A stretch of DNA of 64,000 bases from Gigaspora margarita. Lineage: Eukaryota; Glomeromycota; Glomeromycetes; Diversisporales; Gigasporaceae. The stretch covers positions 699,693 through 763,692 of the forward strand of contig WTPW01000067.1 in assembly GCA_009809945.1 (NCBI GenBank), written 5' to 3'. Positions 11,544-21,934 of the stretch are shown here, piece by piece. Numbering within the stretch: the stretch's first letter is position 1; each line of letters begins with the position of its first letter. The notes under the pieces are model-generated. The model had not been told where the DNA came from, did not search any database, and saw only the letters and a program-made list of their open reading frames with translations. The translations under genes were made by a program, and so were the position numbers.

Positions 11544-12626
11544 GCAAATCTTACATTTTGATACTCCTGCACTTACTTTTTTGATACTGAATGACATGAA
11601 AATCCTAGTAAAAATAAGAATTTTCAAAACTTTGAGTGAAGATATCTTGGCAACTATAAGACCAAATTTGGTAAAACTTTTTTTATTTGAATTCTATGGC
11701 TTTATAGAATTCAAATAAAAAAATTCATCAAATTTAGTCAAGTGGTTGTCAAGTTATCTTCACTCAAAATCAGAGAAAATCAAAATGCCTATCAAAATAG
11801 AAGCTATGCCAAATTTTTTATCAAACTTTGAGCAAAGATACCTCGACAACCATCTGACCAAATTTGATAAAACTTTTTTTTTGAATTCTATAGCTTCATA
11901 TTATTCTGATAAAAAATTTATTATCATATTTAGTCAAGTGGTTGTCAAGATATCTTTGCTCAAAATCAAAACTATCAAATAGAAGCTGTGCCAAATTTTT
12001 TTTTAAATTTGAGTGAAGATATCTTGACGACCATCTAACCAAATTCGATAAAACTTTTTTTATATGAATTTTATAAAGCCATAGAATTCAAATAAAAAAG
12101 GTTTATCAAATTTGATTAGATGGTCGTCAAGACATATTCGCTCAAATTTAGAAAAAAATTTGGCACAGCTTCTTTTTTGATAGTTGTTTTGATTTTTTCT
12201 AACTTTGAGTGAAGATATCTTGACAACCACTTGACTAAATTCGATAAAAAATTTTTTATTTGAATTATATGAAGCTATAGAATTCAAAAAATGTTTTATC
12301 AAATTTGGTCAGATGGTTGTTGAGGTATTTTTGCTCAAAGTTAGATAAAAAATTTGGCGCAGCTTCTATTTTAATAGGCGTTTTGATTTTCTCTGACTTT
12401 AAGTGAAGATAACTCGACAACCACTTGACTAAATTCGATGAATTTTTTATTATTTGAATTCTATGAAGCCATAGAATTCAAATAAAAAAAGGTTTACCAA
12501 ATTTGGTCTTATGGTTGCCAGGATATCTTCGCTCAAATTTTTGAAAATTCTTATTTTTACTGGGATTTTCATATTGATTAGTATCAAAAAGTAAGTGCAG
12601 GAGTATCAAAAACATAAGATTTTTGC
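11544..12626. mobile_element. Mutator-like palindromic element, ~1.1 kb
   Basis: About 100 bp of terminal inverted repeat: the left arm contains TTTTGATACTCCTGCACTTAC, and the right arm contains its complement ending near 12626. The interior has alternating inverted copies of the GAAGATATCTTGGCAAC / GACCAAATT / TTTGAATTCTATAG block. Flanks AGTAGTGA and AGTGGTGA could be an aged duplication. It has no coding sequence. Confidence 0.65.
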
Positions 12627-12931
12627 AGTGGTGACAGTTACTAATTGTGATTGACCAATTAGATCAAAAGATCATGCATAATGTGAAAATGCAAAAACAT
12701 TAATTTTTTTAAAAAATCACTTCAAACTTAAAATTTAGTCTATGAACCTACTTTTTTTTATATAAAAAAATATTTCTTGCAAGATTTTGCTATATACACT
12801 CTACCTGGACCTTAACAAATACTCTAACCCTAACTCTAATAATAATAAGTTCAATCCTTTGTTTTTGTTTTAATTATAACATTATATGATCTAATTGGTC
12901 AATTACAATCTGGTAACTAGCACCACCAGTG
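12627..12931. mobile_element. MITE with GATTGACCAATTAGATCA arms, copy 1
   Basis: The left arm CAGTGGTGACAGTTAC...GATTGACCAATTAGATCA pairs with the right arm TGATCTAATTGGTCAATTAC...CACCACTG-like end. The interior carries CTAACCCTAACTCTAAT. Related copies, by shared arm and interior motifs, are at 45971-46318 and about 63500-63830. It abuts the element at 11544-12626. Confidence 0.6.
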
Positions 12932-12950
12932 ACAAATACATTTTTTTATA

Positions 12951-13117
12951 CAGTAAAGCCTCTATAAGTGCACATACTTGGGACCAACCTTTTACAATGT
13001 GTGCTTAGAGAACAATAATAAATGTACATTTATAGAGATTATGAAATATAAATTGGGCTTCAATGTGAACATGCATTTAGAGAGTGTGTGCGGGGTGTAC
13101 TTATAGAAGTTTTACTG
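12951..13117. mobile_element. pogo/Tigger-like MITE (167 bp)
   Basis: Ends CAGTAAAGCCTCTATAAGTG and its imperfect complement ACTTATAGAAGTTTTACTG are flanked by TA on both sides (12949-12950, 13118-13119). The CAGTARAmCYTCTATAA terminus and TA duplication are typical of pogo/Tigger-type elements. No transposase is present. Confidence 0.75.
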
Positions 13118-13433
13118 TACTTATCTCTAGTACTAACTCTTTTTCTAACTATACTATAACCCTAATAATAATAAATTTGCACATGTTTAGTTTTGTTTTG
13201 ATTGTACATTACACAAGGGAGTATCAGTAACAAACATTTTTTTATATTACTAATAGATTAAAACTTTGAGCATCAATTAAACTTATATAATATACAAATA
13301 TATACTACAACCATTGTGTACACTGTATTAGCAAGTAAATTTTGAATTGAAATAGAAAAAGCAATGCAATAAACCTAACACTAATATATAATATATTCAC
13401 CAAATAGTGAGTAAGTTCTATAATAGAATTTTA

Positions 13434-14680
13434 GGGATCAATTTTCATACCCCCCACATTTAATATTCATACTCCTCTGCAAATTTAACTTTTTTTAAAA
13501 ATTTGGGTGAAGATATCTTAGTAACTACCAAATCAAATTTAGTAAACTTTTTTTTTTTAAAATTTTATAGTTTTATAGAATTCAGATAAAAAAAATTTTA
13601 TTGAATTTGGTCCAGTAGTTGCTAAGATATCTTTGCTTAAAGTCTGAAAAAATCAAAATGTCTATTATACAAAATTTTCTTTAAACTTTGAGCGAAGATA
13701 TCTCTGCAACTACTAACCTAAATTCAATGAACTTTTTTTTGTTTGAATTTGATAAGTCTTTAGAATTAAAATAAAAAAAATTCATAGTATTTAACTCAAT
13801 AGTTACAGAGTTATCTTCACCTAAAGTTTAAAAAAAACAAAATGTCTATCAAATGTTTTGATAAACATTTTGAATATTTTTTTAAAATTTGAGTGAAGAA
13901 AACTCTGTAACTATTAAGTTAAATATTATGAATTTTTTTTATTTTAATTCTATAAATTCATCGAATTCTAAAAAAAAAAAAGTTCATTGAATTTGGCTTA
14001 GTAGTTGCAAAGATATCTTCACTCAAAGTTTAAAGAAAATTTTGTATTGTTTTGATAGACGTTTTGATTTTTTTTAGACTTTGAGCTAAGATATCTTAGC
14101 AACTACTAGACCAAATTCAATAAACTTTTTTTTATCTGAATTCTATAAATCTATAGAATTTAAAGAAAAAAGTTTACTAAATTTGATTTGGTAGTTACTA
14201 AGATATCTTCACTCAAATTTTAAAAAAAATNAAAANGTCTATCNANTGTTTTGATAGACGTTTTGATTTTTTTTTAAAATTTGGTTGAAAATAATTCTGT
14301 AACTATTAAGTCAAATTCTATATTTTTTTTTATTTTAAAATCTATAGATTCATGCAATTCAAACAAAAAAAAGTTCATTGAATTTGGGTTAGTAGTTGCA
14401 GAGATATCTTCGCTCAAAGTTTAAAAAAAATTTTATAGTTTGTTTTGATAGATGTTTTGATTTTTTTCAAACTTTGAGCAAAGATATCTTAGCAACTACT
14501 GGACCAAAGTCAATAAACTTTTTTTTATATAAATTTTATAAATCTATAGAATTTAAAGAAAAAAAGTTTACTAAATTTGATTTGGTAATTACTCAGATAT
14601 CTTCACTCAAATTTTTTAAAAAAGTTAAATCTGCAGAGGGGTATGAATATTAAATGTGGGGGGTATGAAAATTGATCCCC
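13434..14680. mobile_element. Mutator-type palindromic element with 57-bp TIRs
   Basis: The left end GGGATCAATTTTCATACCCC continues through CATTTAATATTCATACTCC. The right end is its near-exact complement. A 9-bp duplication TAGAATTTT flanks it (13424-13432, 14681-14689). The interior is a chain of inverted copies of the GAAGATATCTTAGCAACTAC / TCAATAAACTTTTTTTTAT block found in the elements at 4013 and 11544. Some Ns occur near 14231-14245. Confidence 0.8.
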
Positions 14681-14689
14681 TAGAATTTT

Positions 14690-15584
14690 TTACATCAAAT
14701 TATAGTAAATATTTGATAATATAATACTAATTCAACTTTAACCATTTTGTGTACTGTTAGTATATTCTGTAACAATTCTTTATGATAAATTATAGTAGAA
14801 TCACAATAATTTAAATGCAACTTATTCAAATTTAACTATATATTATGTATACTGTAATAGATGGTAAGTTTTATAAAAAATTTTTAACAATAATATAATT
14901 TTAAAAAAAACAAGTTTACTAAAATGTGCCTATGGTATTGAACACAATAAGTGCTATTTCTCAAAAATATACTAAGTAAATGGAATCAGGTACTCTAAGT
15001 AAAAATGTTTAGAACTCTGAAAACCTCATGAAAACTAAAATCAGAACCTTATATCTAATCTACATTATATTATATAAAACTCATTTTTATCCTAAAAATG
15101 TACTCTAACCCTAAATTTTATTACTGGCAATAAAAATTATATATGGTGTTTAACACCATAGGTGCATTTTATAATTATTAAAAAAAAAACAAATAAGATG
15201 GGAAGACAACTATATAATAGAATTTTATTTTTATTTTATATAAAATACTTCACAAAACACAGCATACCACTCCAACTTATTTTATTAAAGAACATAAAAT
15301 TTTTTATACCAGTATCTTACATTGGCTTAAATAAAAAATATGCATTGGTTTTAAATTAACTGCCAGTATAACCTCTTAACTCTGTGCTGGAATTACTGGT
15401 AATATGCTAGTTATAGTTTAAAATAAAGCTATCATGATAATATTTTAATCTGTAGTACTGTCATATAACCTGATTACATATTATGAGATAAGGATCTACA
15501 TAAAATAAAGTAATAAAATAATACTAATTAACAAATTAAACATATCATCTTAATAGAACATTTGACAATATTTTGAAATATAAC
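14690..15584. other. AT-rich intergenic sequence
   Basis: No gene is supported. A CTCTAACCCTAAAT motif near 15100 resembles the telomere-like motif inside several MITEs here. A 65-codon open frame (15162-15359) has no recognisable feature. Confidence 0.4.
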
Positions 15585-16212
15585 AGGCAGTCCTGCAGGT
15601 CGATAGCATAGTAGTTGCGCTCCCAGAACATTAACCGTTTCAAGTAGAAGGTTGCCAGTTCAAGTCCTACGAATGGCAAAAAATTAACTACACACGATCA
15701 TGTGAAGGATGACTTGAATTAGGATGCTAGGACCATATTTAGATGGTTCAGCCACATCTTAAAATGGTCCAGCCTGGTGACAATAGGACCTGTGGAGTCA
15801 AAACCGTAATGCAGTTAGGGCTCCACATCGGAGTCGAAGATGTCGGTGCTACTTCTTACATATAAGCAGCGAAGCAAGGACTGGGCTAGATGGATATAGG
15901 TGGAACTGAAATACCACGGGAAAACAGGAACCAAGGATGTTAATTGACGGATGCACCCTATCTGAACTTGGACCTGCTAGGGCTGGCTGTGCGATCTAGC
16001 GATCAAATGCACCTTAAACGGAACACTATATAGTGTATACAATTTGTTGGGTTGGATGGTTAGTGGTAGTGGTCTAAGGAATATGCCCTTACCACAGAGT
16101 TGGTTCAGATACAGCCTGAACACAAGTGGAAGCCTCAGTAACTGTGCCCTATTAACGTAAAAACATTTGGTCTGACAATTGGTAGTTGTATATCGTTGGG
16201 AGTAAGAACAAA
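15585..16212 (+). mobile_element. tRNA-derived SINE, family A
   Basis: The first ~80 bp resemble a tRNA: an A-box-like ATAGCATAGTAGTTGCG and a B-box-like AGTTCAAGTCCT about 45 bp downstream. A GC-richer, non-coding body of ~540 bp follows and ends near GGTAGTTGTATATCGTTGGG. Base composition stands out from the AT-rich surroundings. I call it a SINE rather than a tRNA gene because the head does not fold cleanly and the body is long. Confidence 0.6.
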
Positions 16213-16435
16213 AGGAAAAAAAAATATAACGGTCAATAAATCAGAGTCAAAATCTTTTTATACCGACGATACTTGTTTTCTTTCAAAATGATAACATTAC
16301 CAAATGAATATCTTTTAGAAATCTTTAATAACTTTCGAACTTATTGCGAAAGCTTACTTTATGGAAGCTTATTTTCTTGCCTTCTTGTAAACTGTCAATG
16401 GTGTAGAATTATTGTACCAATATTATGGAGCAAAC

Positions 16436-17219
16436 TAGAGGTTGGAACTAGTTTTATTTTTACGATTTGGATTTAATTTTTCAACTTCAACTTAAACTGG
16501 TTTAACCTAAATTTAAATAAACCTGGGTAATTTAGTTTTGCAATTTTAATTAACTCGTAAAACTGAATCAACTCAAATTTAAAAAAGCCAGTTTTCATGG
16601 TTGCAATAAACTAGTAGTTAGAATATCCAAATATCTGTGCTTAGGGTAGCTTGATACATCATAATACAGAATAGATTGGTTGTGCAACCAAAATTTAGCA
16701 GATCTAGATGGAAGGAATCAAAATTGATAAATAAAATTGCCAGATGCCAATTTTGCTATAATATAATTAGTTACTATTATTGATAAATACGGCCTAAACT
16801 TTGGCCAAAATCAAATTCTAGTATCTAAATAAATCGAAATAAACACAATCTGTTGATAGCAATAAAAATTTTATATATTCTCATTCCATATGATATTACA
16901 TATCTTAGAGTTACATGAATACCAAATCTGGTATGCTCATACACAGAAGCAGTATACTACACCAGCAAATTAAATACAAGATTTGAAACTCACTATTCTA
17001 GATAGCAGTAAACTATATACTCTGCATGACTATGTTCTTGGTTTTCAATTTTTCTGTTTATTAAATTTGATAAATCCAGTTTTATTAAATTCAATTTTTC
17101 AGTTTTGTTTGGTTTTATTAAATTCGATAAATCCAGTTTTATTAAATCTGAATATAAAATATTCGAATTGGATTGAACCAGTTTTAAAATTGGGTGCAAC
17201 AATTCAGTTCCAACCTCTA
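16436..17219. mobile_element. hAT-type element, 784 bp, inside the F-box gene
   Basis: Terminal inverted repeats TAGAGGTTGGAACTAG / AGTTCCAACCTCTA are flanked by a perfect 8-bp duplication GAGCAAAC (16428-16435, 17220-17227). Removing it restores PILWSKP in the F-box frame. The interior is rich in AATTCGATAAATCCAG-like repeats and has no transposase. Confidence 0.88.
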
Positions 17220-17304
17220 GAGCAAACCAATTTTATATGATAAAAAATTTATTTAAGCATGTCTTTTATTATTAAATGCCGAAGAGCAAGCTTTATTAAT
17301 CTCT

Positions 17305-17800
17305 TATATCAGCCGATTTGTTTTGACCCCAAAATCGACTGAGGATTATTAAAAAAATTTTACACAAAAATTTATTATAGAGTGAATTTTCACAAAAATG
17401 GTCTTTTTAACCATCTTTGCGTTTATAATTAAGTACATAGAAAATTAAGAAATGCATATATTTAATTATAAGCCAAAAGTAGGTTAAAAAGGCCATTTTT
17501 TTGAAAATTAGCTTCTGAATTTATTCCTGATAGTTACTAACCCATCAAACAATGCCCAACCTATTCTAAAATACCTGAGTATTTCAACTAATGGTAAAAG
17601 TACTTCTTTCAACAGCTTAGCATAGCTATTTTATTGAGTTTTATTAGTTTTTTTAACTTGTCTAAATGTCAAAAAAGCTCTTTTGTTAGTTAACACAAGT
17701 GCTTCATTTGTTAGTTTTTCAATGTCACTTAGGAGTAAATTTTCATGTAATAGTTTATCGAAAAAAGGCCCAAAAAATCAAATCAGTCGATATGTTTTAA
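17305..17800. mobile_element. MITE, ATATC..CCGATTTG family, copy 1
   Basis: Ends ATATCAGCCGATTTGTTTTGACCCC and AAAATCAAATCAGTCGATAT are inverted. A second copy is at 59067-59596, sharing internal GTGAATTTT...ACAA, AATTAAGT.TATAGAAA and TAGTTTATCGAAAAAA. It lies in the F-box/LRR coding remains. Confidence 0.7.
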
Positions 17801-18924
17801 TATAATCCTTCCCAATAATTCAACACCCTTATTTGAATATACAAGTTATATAAGCCATATTCTTATTTCATATACTCACTTGCCAGATGATTTAAGTACT
17901 GGAATAAAGAATTGGCTTGAAAAGGATTTTCCTACCTCTATAAATGTCCATATAAATGTACCTATAGATGCTATTAAATGTTCTATAACTGCAATGCTTT
18001 TGCAAATAAATAAAGGCTTAAATATTTAGAAGTTTTTGGAATTATTTATAATAAAATGATGACCATTGAAAATATTTGTAAAAATAATATTCTTACTTAT
18101 TTAAACCTTCAATCTAATAATCTTGGTTCAGAAGGTGGGAAGACAATAGCAAAGGCTCTTCATATAAACTCTTCTTTGACATCTTTAAATCTTAAACATA
18201 ATCAAATTGGTTCTGAGGGTGATAAAGTAATAGTGGAGGCTCTTCATATAAACATGACTTTAACTTCTTTAGTCCTTAGTTATAATAAACTCTGTTTTGA
18301 GGATGTAAAAGTAATAGCAAAAGCACTTTATATGAACACTACATTAAAATCTTTAAATATTGAATATAATCAACTCTGTTCTGAGAGTAGAAAAGCATTT
18401 GCAGATGCTCTTTGTATAAACACCACTTTAACTTCTTTAAATATTGGATCTAATCAACTTGGTTCTAAGGGTGGAAAAGCAATAGCAGAGGCACTTTATA
18501 AAAATACCACTCTAACTTTTTTAAATATTAAATTTAATCAACTCAATTCTGAGGGTGGAAAAGCAATAGCAGAGGTACTTTATAAAAACACTGTTCTAAA
18601 TTCTTTAAATATTAGCTATAATCAACTTGGCTCCGAGGGTGAAAAAGCAATAGTGAAGGCACTTTGTATAAACACCACACCACTCTAACTTCTTTAAATA
18701 TTGGAGCTAATCAACTTGGGTCTTTGGGTGAAATAGGATTCATGGAGGCTCTTCATTCAAATACTAATATAACTTCTTTAAATATTGATGATGATTATTT
18801 CTTCGACAATAATTATCCTTACATTTATCCTTACAATTATTTTCCTGAGAATACCTTTTATATTCCTCTTTATCTAGATATAGTGGTATATACTAGTACT
18901 GGTCCCTTTGCATATACCCCTTAA

Positions 18925-20179
18925 TGCTAAGTTAAATAAATATCACAGATCATGATTGAAATATTGGTGTGTAATATGATCAATACACAAAGATAAAGTT
19001 CGATCTACAGGATCGAACTAAAATTTCAATTTCTATAACTATGTGAACCTGAAGGATGGCATGTATTTCTTGGTCAAGATTAAACATCTATTACGGTAAA
19101 GCAGGTGTCTGAAAGAGAAGCAAGGTTAGAATTGAAAGCAAGTGCAACAAAACTTTAAGATCCAGAGTGAGATACTTAGTATATTAGACACTAACAACTC
19201 CATATCACCTAACAATTTTTTTTTTAACTTTATATAATTATATTTTTACATTATTATATTGATTAGAAATATCAAAACCAGGACTAAGAGTAAATTCTTT
19301 ATTGCAAATCTTAAGGATATCTGTTTGTTGTGCAAATTTAAAACAATTTTAAGAGTTGAATTTTAATATTTTTTTTTAAATTAAATTTTATTCTCTTTAC
19401 TGATTTACAGGCAAATTTTTGCTTATAATTGATCTATGATTGAGCTATAATTTTTATTAAATAATCATTCTACTGTATATTATGATTCATTATTATTTCA
19501 TATTTATTAAAGTTAGCTAAAATTCAGTTACCAAATCCAAGTATTTGTTCTCTAACATATTAACATATTAATTGATTTAATGCTAAATCCAGAAAAAAAT
19601 TTTAAGCCTCTTATCTGGATTTTGGTGTGCCTAACCCATTTTCTCTAAAGGCTAATATTCCTTCACATACCATCTTGAACTATCTTGGTATCCTCATATC
19701 TACTGTTCTTCTAATAAGATATTAATGTTGCATCTAAACTAGTGATTTACCTAAAGTAGCTACTTTTATATTTTTTTATGCATAAATCAATTTTTTTTAT
19801 TAATCATTTATTTTACATCATACAATACACATAATAGTATACTATGATAATTGATAATATAAGGCATGATAAAAGAACATATAAACTAAATATTATATGA
19901 AGAATAAATTATGTAGACCAATCAAAACAGAAAGTTCTACTTAAAATGCTGTATAAACCATATGCCATTGCATTCATTTCTGAAACTTTAATATTATATA
20001 CATTATGGATCTATACAAAATATGTATAAAATTTGTAACTATATCAATATTTATTTTATGCATGAATACTATTTTTTGCAGATTTTTATATGGATCTTAA
20101 AACAAGAAATTTATAGTTAAATTTTTGCACTGACTGCATAATATATATGTACATTTTCTTGCTTATATAATAAGTTGTC
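18925..20179. other. AT-rich intergenic sequence
   Basis: No gene, RNA or clear repeat is supported. A short palindrome AAGTTCGATC...GATCGAACT lies near 18998-19020. Confidence 0.4.
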
Positions 20180-20277
20180 TTTTGATAAGAACAAACCTTA
20201 GCACAGCAATTGGTCTTTGACAATGATAAAGGTTATTTGGAATTGCTTCTCAAGGGGTTGTTTGTTCTTGATCAAAA
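20180..20277. mobile_element. Small foldback MITE (~98 bp)
   Basis: TTTTGATAAGAACAAACC at the left pairs with GGTTGTTTGTTCTTGATCAAAA at the right. The internal AGCACAGCAATT / AATTGCTTCTC extends the stem. No coding capacity. Confidence 0.6.
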
Positions 20278-20617
20278 AATAGTAACCGTTTTTCTAAATT
20301 TTGGTTTATTGTAAAAATTATAATATAGAAAACATGTTCTATGTTGATATATGATTGTTTATAAATCCCTCATAAATATAATTTAAGAACTGCTTACCAA
20401 TAATAAAGATTTTAAAGTGTGCAGTAGTTTTAAAGCTTTGTCAATTCTCAAATAACACATGTCGATATCATGATATTACGTGTAAAGTTTTTTAATTTAT
20501 ATAGAGATACTAATCAATAAGAATAAAATTATTATTTTTTTTTTTTTGTGTCAAAGTTACAGCTATGAGAAAAGGCATTTATTCAAGTAAACGGATCAAG
20601 AGCACCTCTTTGGGCAC

Positions 20618-21502
20618 CTGATATTTGTTACATTGATGAGAGTACAACTAGCTACACGTACAACTTTTGGTTGTCTAATTTAAGTAGTCCGCCTGAAGGT
20701 TCTACACTAATTGCTATACCTGCAACCCAACTAGGGGGTTACCTATTTAAACCTTCTGGTCCATGCTTCATCTGTAAATTTTACTTGTATCACTTGTACA
20801 GTCCTTTGATAAATAAGTCAATCAAGGCCAGTTCCGGATACTGTGTGGAATCCCCTTAGGACAGTTTATCCTCATAGCACACTTGGTAGAGCAGTTCCTG
20901 TTCTACATAGGTATTATCTACACTTTAGTAACTTACGCATCTGTATTATACTGACACTTGGAGTCAGAGCTAACCATTAAACCCTACTGTTACCTACTTC
21001 TGCTCTTGTGAGGTTCACTCCAATCCTAGTACTTACTACAACCTTCCTATTGGTTATTTTTCAGTATCCCCAAACTTTCAAACCAGTTAGTCCAGAAGGG
21101 TCAGTCAGCCTGGCTTTAGGTGCCAAATGGACTCTCCTCCCTTGTACATGTTGCTAAAACACATGTCCTTTTCATCCAGTGCGACTCTGGCAGCCAGGTT
21201 GGTAAACCACCTCCTCAAGGATCTTGTTGTCCAGTTCTCTAGCTCTGGTTTCCAATATTTCAATTATGGTTAGATCTTTGCTACTTCCTCACTCAGAACT
21301 TCCAAACAGGTATCTATTTTCTGATTCTAGGATTTTTGTGCACCCAGCGGCTCCTATTCAAGATGGTGTACCAAAGGACCTATGAGGAGAAATGGTTACC
21401 ATAATACAGGTCTATTTTTCAAAGCATCACTAGTGGGATTTGAACCCTAGACCTGCCGCTTGGGGGTTACAACTTACCAACTTCTCTAAGTTACCACATG
21501 CC
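20618..21502 (-). mobile_element. tRNA-derived SINE, family B, minus copy
   Basis: Read on the minus strand it starts with a tRNA-like head: an A-box-like TTAGAGAAGTTGG and a B-box-like GGTTCAAATCCC. A long body follows and ends with CTAGTTGTACTCTCAT. The same head and 3' end occur in the plus-strand copy at 61095-61810, for example GAAAAATAGACCTGT directly after the head and TTAAATTAG..ACCAAAAG near the end. The GC content stands out. Short open frames inside (for example 20671-20859) are incidental. Confidence 0.75.
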
Positions 21503-21934
21503 ATAAAAATTCTTTTAAATAAAGTTACAAATTTATAATTGTATAATTTATAAAATTTTTGCATATATTTAAATTTTAAAAGCAATTAAGCAGGGTTGGC
21601 AATAAAGTTTTGAATGAAGGTAATAGATACTAGTTTTTTTGATCAAGGTGAAAGTTAAGGGCTTTTATTCTTTATTCAAATTTAAGTCAACAAATTTTAA
21701 TTAGTATATATGTTAAATGAACAAAAACCATATTATTACTAGTTAGGCCACTTCAATTAATTCTTTGTTTAACATAACAAGTTCAAAATTTTTAGAGAGG
21801 AGGGACTTAAACAACAAATGATTAGGTCTGGTTTGGGTCCAGCCAGGTTCGGAATAGGTCTGGTTCAGGTCCGGTCCAGGATTGGACCAGACTCAGAATC
21901 TAAATTTTATACAGACTGGTCTGAGTCTGAATAT

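Larger units (their letters stand above)
16288..18924 (+). pseudogene. F-box / leucine-rich-repeat protein gene, disrupted
   Basis: The first piece (from Met at 16288) reads MITLPNEYLLEIFNNF and then LVNCQWCRIIVPILWS, an N-terminal F-box as in the large Glomeromycotina F-box family. It is cut by a hAT-type insertion (16436-17219) and again by a MITE (about 17305-17800). Between and after them, frames such as LLNAEEQALLISYISR and FEYTSYISHILISY continue an F-box-protein-like body. From 18056 a clean 210-residue frame holds seven 28-residue ribonuclease-inhibitor-type LRRs (pattern LTSLNLxxNQLGSEGGKAIAEAL). A 5-bp duplication near 18675 shifts the frame, and the last repeats continue in 18664-18924. 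F-box/LRR proteins act as SCF ubiquitin-ligase substrate receptors; this copy should not make a full protein. Confidence 0.8.

Noticed and set aside
10162..11572. Long open frames spanning the N run on both strands
   Set aside because: They consist almost entirely of undetermined bases and low-complexity flank; no protein is supported.
15585..15680. Stand-alone tRNA gene
   Set aside because: A- and B-box-like words are present, but acceptor and anticodon stems do not pair well and a long SINE body follows. The same reasoning applies to 61095-61180 and 21420-21502.
16983..17240. Repetitive INPVLLNS-type frames on both strands
   Set aside because: Translations of tandem AATTCGATAAATCCAG-like words inside the hAT element.
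20671..20859. 62-codon frame
   Set aside because: Lies within the SINE family B body; the other copy does not keep the frame.
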